Part shown: positions 13,501 to 27,700 of the stretch, in pieces | How positions within the stretch are numbered: position 1 is the stretch's first letter | How the letters are laid out: every line of letters starts with the position of its first letter | Assembly (NCBI GenBank): GCA_948470475.1 | Contig: OX419340.1 | Location: forward strand, 22,029,235-22,093,234 | Origin: Galaxea fascicularis | Lineage: Eukaryota > Cnidaria > Anthozoa > Scleractinia > Euphylliidae | DNA: 64,000 bases | Direction: 5' to 3' | The notes under the pieces: model-generated | Databases searched by the model: none | What the model saw: only the letters and a program-made list of their open reading frames with translations | What the model was told of the DNA's origin: nothing | Translations under genes and position numbers: made by a program

Positions 13501-16500
13501 TTCTAAGGATAAAGCACGAACTAAGAGACCACAAATTTTACCACTGCAGAATTTTACAAATTAGAACAGCTCTCGCTCAAAGAAGCAACAGTCTGATTTT
13601 TTCGAAAGAATGAAAATTATTTCTAAACGTTCTACTACAACATTGACATTTCTAACAACTTTAACAAATACAACAAACTTCCGAAGGCCGTCTCGCAATC
13701 CTGACAGACTATGTCGTAACCAGGAGCCATAAATATTTATGGTCCTGTCGTAACTTATCGCCAAAGAAATCGGAAACGCGCAACTTGCCAAGCATTTGGA
13801 GGCATGCATACATCGATTTCTTCTTTTTTTTTTTTTAATTTCTCGTTTTACTGAATCACGCCGCTTCCTCATAAAGACTTTGCCACACTATAAATACCAA
13901 TGCAATACGCAGCGGTCATAACTATTTGTAAAACGTCCAGCAATTTAGGGTCTGGGACAAAAGTGGAATTTTAAGTGAATGGTGTTTAGCAAAGGCTTAA
14001 CAAACGCAAGTCCATGCAAGCAAATTAACGCAGGGAGCCTTTGGGGGATTTCTCATGAACAATGCTACTTGTGGATTTTTGTCGAGGTATGGAATAAGTG
14101 GTACAGTCGGTCATTAGTCTTACCTCTCTTTGACTGAGTTGTCCAGCTTTCCATCTGTGATGAATATCCAGTAGCATGGTGTTCAATGAGCTGTACTTCA
14201 AGGGCTCCAACCAATGATGATGACTGAAGAGACTCCAGCGTCTGATGCCAAACCATAAAAATAGCAGGTCAAATAAAACAAATAGGCAAACGGAAGAGGA
14301 AAAAGTTCCACTTACATGCTGGCTTGTTGGAGTTCTTTAAGCTCGTTTTGTAGAGCGTGTTGATGAAGTATGAATTCTGCTTGGGGACAAAGCTGATCAG
14401 AAGTTCTCTTAACTCCTCCATCCTAAAAAGGTCGACAACTGTATTACTGAATGGAAACATAAATTACCAAAAATTGCTATCTACAGGCTGAACTATCAGA
14501 ACAAGTTGATGAATTAGTTATAAAAATAGAAAGCGAAAAAATTCAATCCTCGACTTCCCTTACCACTTTATTCCCTGACCGGCAAAACATCAGCCTAGCA
14601 GCTTTAATACTTAAGTATTCAAAGTAAATTGATGTCGCCTTTACAATGATTACCCGCGGAAATTGGACGGAGATATGTCAGTTTTATTTTCATCGAGAAA
14701 CAGTGAGGAAAACCGTAACGATTCAGTCAAAAAGCAACTAACCCGAGTCTGTTCACAACCATATTTAATGAATTCTCTCAGAAATGCGCCATGGATATCT
14801 ATCGCGGTTGGATACAGGTGTTTGATCTCATCTGGAATATCGGGTCTCTGCCAAAAAGAAATATATAAAAAGCTATGAAACTTTAAAGGTTATCAACTAG
14901 CCACTGTACCAAACCCCGACCCAACACCGTTGTTAGTTTAGAGTGAATGTGAACTACAAGATGCGGTAACTATGGATTGCAGCTGTAACTGTAACCAAGT
15001 CCGTCGATTGAAAACAGTTGGCTCTGACCCGAAGTACATTTTAAAACTGATGACGGCCTGTATGCATGAGATCCAAATGAGAAATAATTAGACGTGTTAT
15101 TAGCATGGAACAGAGAGGAAGAAGAGAATTGGAGGCTCTAAAAAGCGAGTGCAGGAGGGGTAACTGTTGTGGAACATTTGCTTGCATAATTAAGTGATGT
15201 ATGGAACTAATTAAAGATTAATTGTAACATTGAAACAAACGTTAATTTAGGACGAAATGGGTGGGAACATCCTGTGATGTGAACGATTGTGTGTCCTGAG
15301 TACAAGGTGTGACAGTTATGTAATTGGATTAATCTAGGTTAAAGTGAAAGTCATGCAGGAATCGGAAATGTAACTAAATGAACAAAAGACTTGTAATGTA
15401 CAAAATTAAATAATGGGAAAATTAAGGATGTATGTACAGGGTGTAAACTTCCGCTTTTACCAGTAAAGTAGATAAATAGAGAAATGTTGTACGTGTAAGT
15501 TAGACGTTGAAAGGATCGTGAATGGAACTTGTTACCAGATTGAACGAATGTGTCCGTGAAGTGTGAATAAAGTACCAGAAAGAATACAGTCCTGAGTGTT
15601 GAACCAGCGAGCGCGGCGATTTTCCAACCGCTGAGGAAATTTCCGCAAAAGTAACAATAAACTAAATCATAACTAAGTGGAGTACGTTCGTCCGGATGAG
15701 TATAGTCCTAAGAAGTGAATAAAGGGGGTAGTTTCTAAAAGAAACCGTACTGCTGCCTCGGTGGGGAAGTAGTACACAAAAATTTGGTATTATCAACAGA
15801 GTTGATATTGTAAATTGACCACCGTACAGGGATTCTAAAAGCTGACGTTTCGAGCGCTTGCCCTTCGTCGGAGCGAATCGAGGAATTATGGGTTGTGTGT
15901 AGTTTTAATAGTGGAGTAGAAGCTACGCTATTGGTGGTAACATGGCAACGTGAAAAATAGGAATACATTAGTTAAATGAAAAGCGTTCGTTGATATCGTG
16001 GGGATTGAGGGTGCCGATCTGGAAGATGAATTTTTGTTCCAGATTCTTGCCAGTCTCCCTTACAGGTGGCCTGGCAGTCGCAGCATTTGATATTGTAAAC
16101 TGCTCTTTGTCAGTCTTTAGGTTCGTCTTTGTTTGTGAGCACCACAGATGTTGTAGGGCTGTAGGATGCGTGCAATTTAGGGTATCGTTGCTGCAGTGAC
16201 AGGTGTCGGGTTAGTGTTCATAACGTTAGGTTCTGCACGGTAAACGTTGCGCCTAACGAAGTCGCGGTTGTAGTTTTTATTACTGAAAACGTTGTCCAGG
16301 TACTCACGTTCGTCTGCTAAACTGACACGTGAGTTACAAACTGGTTGTGCTCGTCTCGTTAGGGTGCGTGTTGTCGTTGCTTTGTGTGAAGTAGGATTGT
16401 AAGAGCATTGGTCAAGTTGTCGGTCAGTATGCGAAGGTTTCCTGTAAACTGTCATACGTAGATGATTGTTTTCATGAGTAACCAAGCAGTCTAGCAAAGG

Positions 16501-18707
16501 TATCTTACCAACTCCTTGATGAACTGAATGTGGACGTTCTGTCTGTTAAGGTGTTCGTGAAAATCGGTTTCGTCTTTGTGTGCGGCTGTAGAAGTGTCGT
16601 CGACGTAGCGTAGCCAGAGCGGTATCGTTCGTTTGTAAGTTGCTAGTGCTTGTTCCTCAATGTTTTGCATGACGATTTCTGCAACCACAACGGAAACGGG
16701 TGAACCCATAGCTGTTCCATGCAACTGCCTGTGTTTATAGTGTTTGTAGAAATTTCAACGTAAGACCGACTGAACACAGACGAGCGACGAAAAATGGGGA
16801 TATCAACAATAACATTGCTGAACACCATTCGCAGACAAACCACAGAACCGACTGGTACGCCGAATGCGTTACAAATAGTACTAATAATTATTACTACCAA
16901 CGGATCGTCTGCAGTTACTGTTATGTTTCGTTCTTCAAACGATGCCGCTACAAGACAGTGGTCAGAAGTGGCCGGGTATTCTGCAGTTACTCCGTACTGG
17001 AAAGGTGGTTTACTGACTTAGAACAGACACCATTAAACCGTTACAACTTCCCGCACCGTACAAACGACTTGTCGACGACAAAACAACAGCCAAACAACAG
17101 ACTGACCGACATCAACGCACGTACAGACATTAGACCACCAAAGACGGATCGAAACGCACAAATCACTTTGTACAGTCTTCACAGGCAATGGCAACTAGGC
17201 TTAACTGACAGTCAATCAATAAGATCACGACTTTGTTGACCAATCACATCAACCACCAGAGTATTTATACCATCTACTGACGTTACACAAATCACTTGAC
17301 TGTGATGATGACTTCTGCTCAGGTTGTCGAAACATCAGTCAATGTCACCTTAAACAGTCCTTCTCAGGACTACACTCACGCGGACAATCGTACTCCACTT
17401 AGTTACGATAAGACTCCTGGGTTAAAACCATTTACGAATAAACTAAACAAGGTACAAAAAGGTAATATGCTATAAAATAACACTAGTTTTTTCTTCTTTC
17501 CAAGAAATAATTTTCTTTTTTTTTTGTCACAAGGGCCATTTCAGGGTCCGACATTGCAACTGACTGGTGGCCAATCAGTGCGACCAAAAATTGAGCGTTG
17601 GCGACCAGAAATTTAGAACTGGTCGCCAGCAGGCGACTAACCTTTTGTCCACTCGGCATTTGGAATTCCAAGGTAAATGGGCTTTTTTTAAAAGAAAACA
17701 TAAAGCTGCCGTGGAGAATTGTAGTAAAACAAATCGACGATCTTACGATCGCCATAATTACCCGGCGCCATATTGTTTCAGCGGCTTCTCGCAATTCTGA
17801 TATCGCGGGCGAAAACGTGACGTGGCGAAAATCGTGACGAGTAGAACATTTCTCGTCATCGCGTTTTCGTTGCGTTTCGGCGAAGAACAGATACTTGAGT
17901 TGTACACTTGATTAAATCTAAGTATTGAAAGAGGGCCCCCATATGTCTAGTACACAGAACTTTACAGGAGACCAGTATAGTTCCTGCTAAATGGAAATAA
18001 GAAAAAGAAATCCGAAGCCTTCGCATGAACGTTGACAAACACGCTCATTGAGATGTAGGACTATGTTATCGTTACACGGCTGTTGTGAGTCTCTCCTTTA
18101 ATAGCTGTATGTAATAATATTGTGTTAAATGGAAACATTTTGTTTAATTATAGTGAAAGAAAGTTTAAATTTTGTGCTTTTACTATAAATTAACGTAAAT
18201 TAAAACTATTGGAGTAAAACGAAAAATTAATACAACCAAACCAAAACACTTGTCTTTTGCGACCAAACCCTTCCATTTGGCGACCAAAATTTTTAGGTTA
18301 GTCGCCAATTGGCTCCCTTAGAAAAAAGTTAATTTCGGACCCTGCATTTGTGTAACAGAAAAAAAAAATACAACGCTCGTCCTCATTATTTGAACAAAAC
18401 GTAGACTGAATAAGACTGAGTACACGTATGATTACCTTTGCAGCTGTCAAGGTAATTTTAAGATGGCAGTCCCCATCTACATGTGATTTGGAAGAACGTC
18501 CTGCAAGTTTAAACCACTGGTCGATGCCACTTGACGGTATGTCCTAAAATAAAAGGTGAAAAATGCTAGAAAATGATGAATGTGAATGATGTATATGAAA
18601 TAAATCATATATGAACTGCGGAAATGAAATCAAAGGAAGGATGATCCTCGCAGTTGTGATCGCAATTTGTGCAATTGCGTAAAGAAGCCTGAAAGAAAAA
18701 GCTCCCT

Positions 18708-18741
<34 letters not shown>

Positions 18742-18744
18742 ATT

Positions 18745-18776
<32 letters not shown>

Positions 18777-21700
18777 CCGATGAGGTCCTGAAGCAATTGC
18801 ACAAATTGCGCTCACAACTGCGAGGATCATCCTTCATTTGAAAACCGTAAATGTTCGTTTCTGCTCATGCAGGACAAAGATCCATTGAGAGAGGGAAAAG
18901 CTAAAAGGGACGCACTGATATCCCACAAAGCCATACAATTTCAATATTACCTTGACTGGTATTTCGACAAAGCCAAGAAAGTCATCAATATTGCCATCCT
19001 GAGCACAAGTTGATTTTCTTGCAGATTGCATTACGTCTTTAAAAAATCTGACGGACAAGACAAAGTATAAACAAAGGACTGACTGATTCTGTGGGACTAA
19101 AAGAACAACTAGGGACGTAACAAACCATGGCTGTGACCACCCCTAGCGTTGCCCTTGGGTTGGTGCCTCACATGGGATAACCTCATTGCGCCTTTCCCCT
19201 TGGACAGAATTGTCCAATAAAATTACTATGAGTATGTATAAAAACGGTGCTCCTGCAGAGAGTAAAACAACCTTCCCCGTATCAATGGTCAAAAGAGCGG
19301 TAAATAACTAGCCAGTTTAAAAAGGACAATGATGGTGATTTGTCTGCAATTAAATAACTGCTAACTAAGGAATAGGCGAATCTGTAAGGATGTGTTATTA
19401 ATCAAGAACATGTACACCAACAGCTGACAAAAAAGGATTGAGAATAACTTAACTTTTACGCTTGAACCATTGTACACCTGTAACTGTTTCGATCTATGCC
19501 ATAAAACAGTTACTTGTCAAATACTGTATATCTACTAAAATCGCAGAGTACTTGCAAATCTGGAAATAACGTTCTGTTTCTCCTGTACCTTCCCATTCCA
19601 GAGAATCCTTTGATTTGGGAAATTTTGTTCTCTCCTTCCTTCAGCAATTCTTTGTCATCACAATCCCTGTAACAAGTTCAAGTTTACGGTAGCATAAACT
19701 GTTGTTAATAAACCTGAGAATGATGCCCTATGAGAGCACACTTAGGACATACTTGCAACACTCATGTCTCTGTTCTTATGTCACACAACATGCAACATTT
19801 GTATAAGCTTTTGTACTAAGTAATGGGAGATACCAGTTCAAAGTACACGAAAGAACAATGAACACTAACTAGTTGTTTGATTACAATGTATCCTTCTTCC
19901 TTGGCAAAGTCCACGGTAACTTAGCACGATATATGACTAGACTCTACAAAGGTTCCATTCATAGTATCACATGCTTATCAGGCACATGTGCTCCTCTTTT
20001 TGCGGTACACTGTCCTTTCCCAGTCAGTTCTCTTAGAGCGTCAGTTCATTCACAAAAGCGTGATGACGAGGCATTTGGCCTCCCACCCACCCTTTGGTCT
20101 GTGTGGAACCTTTGTTTAGGTCTTCGATTATTTCTTACGTTCCTTATATATCTTTCAAATCAAATCTCAAACTGTATTTCACTTTGAATTCCAAAAGATA
20201 GCAGCAACTAACGCTCATGTGAAACTGCTGACTGGCTTCCAGTTAAGAGAAGTGGCAGGGAAGTGCAACCCCTGGCTGCACTTTACCCCACAGTAGGGCT
20301 TAGCCCTTGGAGACAGGTCCAGAAAAATATCCACTCCAGGGTGTGGACCCCCGGTCCCACCCGATCTGTACTCCACCCAGGAGGGCCACCCCCCCTGGTT
20401 CCCCTTAGTTCCTGTACTGGGGGATATGGGCCTCACCCGCGGAGACTGATCAGGACTCCTGTCCAGGGTGGCTACCCCCGGTACCACTCGATCTCGTCTC
20501 CCACCAGGAGGGCTTCTCTCCTGGTCCCCTTATCCCTAGATTTAAGCGCTTCCCTGCCACCAGAATTTTGCCCATTACCCTTTGTGTGTTTTCTGTGTGG
20601 TGCCCGACATAGAGTGTTTATGCGAAAAACACTGCCAATTGGAAGAGTTTATCAATAACGCATATACATGAGATTTACACCTGTGCTATGTATGCACCAA
20701 TCTTTAGCAACAACTTAAGCAATTTCAACATACAAAAAAAAATAAATACATGCACACGGATTGTAATAGGCCAACAACAAAATAATAATACCCTAGGTGT
20801 ACATGATACCATCTAAAATCAGACAACAATGCTCCCTCGTTATATTCGTTCCAATCTAATCTTCAAAAGTATCATCTATCTTGTTATTGATTTCTAATTT
20901 TCGCTAAATAACAGCAATCCTATCATTTTAAGAACTTTTAGTCTTAACTTACACTGTAGTTTAATGTTTGTGTACCAGTCTGCATAGTCTATTCTTGTTA
21001 TTTTCTTTGTGACTCGGGAGTCCAGGTTTTATAAGCCTCTTGGTTTCTTATAGGCTCCCTTAATCTTGCCAGCCTACAATTATCGTGTGTATGTTGTTTA
21101 GGCTAAATAAAGAATTGCACTGAACTAAACTGACAAATAAAATGTTTCAGATTTTCAAAACGTAAATGTAAGCCTATATATATTCTTATTCTGTTGTTAA
21201 CTGTACTGTAGTAATTTTGACATGACTTACATTGTATAGACAATATCAAAACTTACACAGATACTCCACTTACCAAATATCCAGATGAAATCTTTCCTTG
21301 TACGAATTTGTGACCTTGCTGTTAAGGAAGTAACAAAGAGTATGGGGCATTATACACAGACATGAATTAACGTTCTCAAATTTTGAAGTGTCAAGCCAAC
21401 GCAACAAGACCAAAAGAGGACACAAGTGGCTGTAAATCTGAATACACTTTTGCTTTGTCACAACTATAGGATGGAAGGAACATTTGGGCAGCTATGAGAT
21501 TTAATATCTGAAGGGGTGATTCAAGCGGAGTTTGGGATATTTAAGCTATGGATAAATAATAATTACTCAGGTCACCATACAGGCTTGTCGCTATGAAGGT
21601 CTTAATTGAAACAGCGGTATACATGTGTACATGTACATCAGCCAATGAAGGCTGTGAGTAAGTAAGAGTGCCTCTAGTTTTGGAATTATCAATAATCCTG

Positions 21701-24700
21701 TGGAACCACTAGCTATTACGTGTGAAGGACTCCGCGCCAGTTATGGCAATTCGTTGATGTATCCTTGAACAAATGTGAAGTCACAGAAACAAACTCTCGA
21801 TGCTGTTCTTCAGTAGCATTAATGCATAATGCAGTGTTCCAGATAAGAAAGGGTTCTCGGGTCAAAAATCCGAGAACCCTTTCTTACCTGGATGCACGGG
21901 CTGTTAAGTAAGGAAATTTGAAAAGACCTGTGTTTACTCAACCCTTTAAAAATATTCCGTGACCCACTGACTCTGAAAGTTATTTGGAACATTGTTATGC
22001 CGGTGTAGGTTCAAGTGAGGCCCGTAACTAATGCTTCTTCTCTGTTAAAAATCCGAGCTTTCTCCGATTCACCGCATCATCTACATATCTTTGATAACAG
22101 AAAACCAGCCAACCAAGAAATCAATGATCAACTTCATTCTCAATGAGCGGAAACGTATCGGAGATAGATGCTCCACACAAACAACAACCACAAAGCACCA
22201 TGACACATACGATGACATCATCCGCCTAAACAGATATCCAGAGAACAACATAGACCAAACAAAGCGCCCCCAGAACTATCCTAGAGACTCTCAACCTTCC
22301 AACATAGAATGGTCATATCTCAAGATTCCATTCATCTTAGAACGGCTAAACCACAAGTAGCATTTTTCGAAAAGAGAACACTGTTCCTGGTACGTGTCAC
22401 CGACAAGTCAAACACCCTCAGACGAGCTCTCTCCCACAACACCACCGAGCATACACACGCTAGAGGCAACTGCCCCATCTCCAGCACCAAATTATGCCAA
22501 CTCACAAACGCCGGTTACCAAATCACATGTAATAACTGCAATCAACACTACATCGGAAGCACACCTCAATAATTAAAATTCCTCTGTAAAGAAACACATC
22601 TCCACAGGCCAAAATAAAGACTGCAAAGGCATTTAACCCATTGACACCTGGACATTTTGCAGATTTGTGCCGCTTGACGGGAATCGAGCCATTTTTTGGT
22701 CATTGTGTAGCCAAAAAGGACCCACTCTGTCCAAAAAATGTTGTTTTTAAGTCGAGAGAAAGCCCAGCTTTAGTTTTTAGTGTCAAATCCCGGCTTTTGA
22801 AGCTCGGGCAGGCGCAAAAGGCAAAATTTTGGCTTGAAAAGTTTCACTGCTCCCTCAACTTTTACTTTTCGTTTCCTCCCTTTCGCGCTTCTCTTGCTTT
22901 TCTTTTCTCATTTTTTTTCGTTTTGTTGGGCATTCACTGGGCTTCATTTCAGGGTGGGAAGGGGGGGGGGGGGGAGTTTTTGCGAGAGGCCAGAGGAACA
23001 TGAAATTATTTTGAAGGAAGTACAAGTGGGTAGTGGGACAAGATTTTCAGTGGAATTTTCTGGTGAAAATTACCTGGTTTTTTTGCCATTTTTTCTGGCC
23101 TGTTTCACTGAATGGGGCTCATTTGGGTATGGTTTGAAAGATCGCGTCCTCCCACACAAGTTGGTTGTCAACGGTGTCTAGTACCGTCGACAATGCCGTC
23201 ACAAGTGAATGCGAATGAAGCTTGCGAATTGCCCAACCTGATCACTCCTATTGGCAACAATTTGCGTTTCTTCTGAGTCGGGGCGTTCGATGGATAGGTC
23301 CTCAAATAAACTATCCGATTGATTATGCTGAGAATTTAAAAGGAAATCTGCAGACTTATCTTCCTTGAAACTTGTTGGGTGCAAATCAATCAACTAAAGG
23401 TTGGGTACGGATGATCCCAATTTGGGTACGAATCATCTGAATTCTCCTGGGTACGAAACGACCGTGGGTACGAATCGACTGGTTACCGACTATTGTACTA
23501 GAAAAAGAGCATCAGTATCCAGAGAGACTCGCTTTGGAAGATAGTCGAATCCTATGGGCTTCCAAGGAAGTTAGTTAACATCATGAAGAATACATATGAC
23601 GGCTCAACATGTTGCGTGAAGGTAGATGATGAAATGACTGATTGGTTTGAAGTGACGACAGGAGTTAGACAAGGCTGTGTTTGGTCCCCACTATTGTTCG
23701 GCATCGTCATCGATTGGGTTCTCAAGAACTCCCTGGATAAGAACAACCTAGGGATTGTACTTGAAAAACGAAGAAGTTCTCGCTACCAACAACAGCGACT
23801 ATCCGATCTCGATTTTGCGGACGACATAGCCCTGACTGAAGAGTCAGAACAGAGACTACAACGCGCAACATCTGAAGTAGAATAGAAGGGAAGAAAGGTT
23901 GGTCTTACTATCAACTTGAAGAAGACCAAGGTCATGGACGTGGCAAAGGAAAGAAATGATATCACTACCACCTTGAGCAATCAAAAGTCTCTTGAAAATG
24001 TTGACAAATTTGTCTATCTGGGAAGCACAATATCACATAACGGCAACCTCACACCTGAACTAGACAACCGTATTGGAAAAGCAGCCAATGCTTTTAACAG
24101 ACTCCTACCTGTCACGCGCCACAAATCCATCAAGATGCCCACGAAAATTGCTATTTACCAAGCAGTAGTACTATCGACTCTATTGTATGGCTCAGAAAGT
24201 TGGAACACCACCGTCCAGGAAGAGAAACGACTAGCAGCGTTTTACACCAGATGCCTAAGAAGAATTCGTGGTGTCTCCTGGCAAGATCATGTGCCAAATG
24301 AAGTGATCTTCGAGAGAACCAGTCAAGTACCGCTCATTAACATCTTACGACACAAACGTCTTACATGGCTGGGACATGTCACCCGTATGCACCAAACTCG
24401 CTTGCCCCGCCGCTTGCTCCACTGGGAACCACGAGGGCACCGTCGCCCAGGCAGACCACGCATGCGCTGGAAAGACACAGTGTCGAGAGCCTACAAGACT
24501 CTGAACTTTCCTTCGAAGAGGCAACAGTGGTAGCGCAGGACCGCAAGGAGTGGCGATCGTTTGTGTTGGCGCTATGTGGGCTCGGCCCACGGCAGCAGTA
24601 ATGTAATGTAATGTAATGTAATGTACTAGAAAACGATTCCGTTACTGTACGCCTACTCGAAACACTTTACATGTATGTACGAAAACACAAACCTACCCTT

Positions 24701-27700
24701 AACTTCTGAGAGGAATACAGCGAGTTCGCCGACCTTAAGTTCTAAGACTACTTATATTAATTTTTACATCTCTCATCCCAGCGCATTTAGATAACCGTTT
24801 GTACCGTGATAATCCCTCATAAGACCATTTAATTCGTGAGCTTTATTTCATTCACATTTCATACATTTTCGCCTTTTTACGCATTCTTACATTTTTCAAA
24901 CCATTTACTTTACATCACACTGAATATTACTTTTTATCCCTGAGGATGCCGTGGATCGACAAAAGCTCTGATTTTCAACGGAGAAGAAGCAGTAGTTACA
25001 GGCCTCACTTGAAACAGTGTTTTGGAATTTGTTAAAAATTGCACTTGACAACAAAGCATCTACCAAGATGTAGGAAACATATGCAAGAATAACTACCATA
25101 ACCGCACCCCCCCCCCCCCCCACTTCCAATTCTTTAAAGTGTCTTACGTTATTAACCTGAGGGAAACATGCACGGACATCAGATGCTGAACACCTAGCCT
25201 CATTTCAACCAAGAAGCTGAACATACAGTAGCTTGGCCACATAATAAGTACAGCTGTTCTTTGCGACACAGAGCTGTAGCCAAACCAGGATTCAATCTTA
25301 TCACAACTTTTTTTATTAATAGATGCAGGGTTTTCATTAAGAACTGAAGTAGCAGGAGGATATTATAAAGAAACAGGAGAATCTGGCCACTCGGACAAAA
25401 AATTACCTTCAAGGCTGCTACAGGCCATCGAAATTTAGCCGGAGAATTCCACGCAGTAGCTGGAGAATTCTCCGATCTCCGATGCCTGATGAACACCCTG
25501 ATAGATGTGTGCATTCATACTCAGAATAATGTAGAGAATTGGAAGCACTAAAGTGTAACAGATATGACCTTACATTGTGAAGATTTCATTCCAGACTGGG
25601 TTGAGAGTGTTTTCCATTACTTGGGTCATGTGGATTAAATCTTCATCAAGCACATCTCTGATTGTTCTAGATTTCTTGCGGTGTACTTTGGTTTTCTTTG
25701 CCTTTTCTTCAGGTTCATGTTCATCTGACATTAATCCTAGCATACAGTAAGGATCACTCAAACCTAAAAGCCAACAGAAATGTGACAGTAGTTAGCTTTG
25801 ATGTATTAAAATAACACTCTGTTGACACTATCCTTTCAAGTCATGATTGAAGTAATGAATCTAATATTATTATAATTATAGTACACTCAACAAAATTACT
25901 CAATTCTGATTGGTGGAGAGCAGTCCAATTAATCCCAAATAGTACTCCATAGGAGTACCTATTAAGTAATTGAGAGATTTTGTTGAATTTACTAAAAATA
26001 AAAAATCGTACGATCTACTCATACAATTCGGGATTAATACACTGTAGATACTCGTGATTTTGAAAGTTCTCAAATTGCACGAGCCTTTAGGCTCGTGCAA
26101 TTTGAGAACTTTCAAAATCACTCGTACCTATTTAAATTGCGAAGTGTACTCGAGGTCGTGCGATTTTCTGTACTAATAATCATAACTACTGGTGTAAGTG
26201 ACGCACGATCATCTGGGTTAGTGTGCTCCCGAAAAGGACTGTTTAAGGTGACACTGACTTACATTTTGACAACCTGAGCGGAACTCGTCATCAGTTTCAA
26301 GTGATTTGTGCAACATCATGAGATGGTATTATTAATACTATCACTGATTCGATCATTGATCTGATTTGTCAACCAAGTTGTGGTGTTATTAGTCATCTAT
26401 CACTTAAACCAGTTATGAATGGCTGTGAAGACTGTAACAGCGACTGGTGCATTTTGATCCATCTTTTGTTAGTCAAATGTCTGCATGTGTGTAATAATGA
26501 CAATAGTAATGTCTATTTAAAACCCAGACAATATTAGTCCACCAGAAAAAAACATACGGATGTTGTAATATCAACTAACTAAATTTACATACTGAGTTCA
26601 ACACTTAACTTAACAGTGTAAATTTGAATGAGAATAAATAAATGAAGGAACTAGAGGTGCATGTATTTGTAAATTACTGAATGAAGCAAATACCATTTGC
26701 GTCTTTTGCTTCTAAATTTCTGGCTTCCACGACTAAAAATTAAAACAGATTGAATTAAGTAAGAGTCTGCAGCTTAAGCTTTACCGAAGGACACAGTTGT
26801 TTATATCTCCTGATCCCAAACAATAATTAGAAAACTTAGGAGACAAAGGAAATTGAGAATCAAACTACATTGAAATAGTTTTAATGTGAATTTCATTTCG
26901 ACTTACAACAATAAAACTGTCATATACTGTACATATGTGAATGGTCCAACTCCTTGCATTTTTTACATACATGGATTATCAAGTGTCTTAATTTGTTATA
27001 TTAGTTGTTTACTTTTGCTTTAAAATCTCCCCACATGTTGGTTCTTTTACTGCTATTTCAGTCTGATAATATTATTAAATAATCAATAGGTATTCATTCA
27101 TTCACTCTTTCATTCATTCAATCAATCAATCAATCAATCATTCATTCTTTTGTTCAACCATTCATTTATTAATTAATTAATTCATTCATTCATGCATTCA
27201 TTCATCACTTGTAATAATAATTATTATAATTATGGTGGTAAATTAACATCTTACCTTCTACTTTCATCATACATGTTGGAGGCTAGGGTAAAAAAAGAAA
27301 CTTGCATTGTAAAACACTCTTGACAGGGACCTTCAGTAACTACATGCCTCCAGCATACATTATGGAAATAATGTACAAAATTTAATAGCAATGGACATTG
27401 TTATAATATCTGTAAGCCTTAAAGTCCAGCTAATACGGACCACCTACTACATAACTAAGCCTGAGAAAGATATTCTGATTGACAAGTTACTAAAAGTACA
27501 TGGTTGGGGTTTCTTCACTTGTCAGTTCACATCTTTAGTTAATATTAAAGGAGTATATATTTTTTCTTCTTCACTTCCTCTCCAACTGATACTCACAATA
27601 CTTGTGCAGGGCGCAGCCAGTCATGGTCACCACACTTAAAACGTTCAATGCGTTCCATAGTTCCTCTTTTGTTCATGGCATACTACCACATCTTTATTCT

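Noticed and set aside
20215..20658. Pro-rich frames on both strands
   Set aside because: They come from a C-rich tandem duplication.
22641..23181. Overlapping frames of 115-120 codons
   Set aside because: Low-complexity, Phe/Gly-rich, running through a long G tract; no domain and no splice context.
25574..25763. BAIAP3 rather than Munc13-4
   Set aside because: Both have this type of C2A, but several downstream segments (HSTSAVD, EWPDP, LDDYHGWF) resemble Munc13-4 more closely as I recall the families; left as the main alternative.
26047..26125. microRNA precursor hairpin
   Set aside because: Near-perfect pairing over the full arm and its place inside a palindromic repeat point to a MITE.
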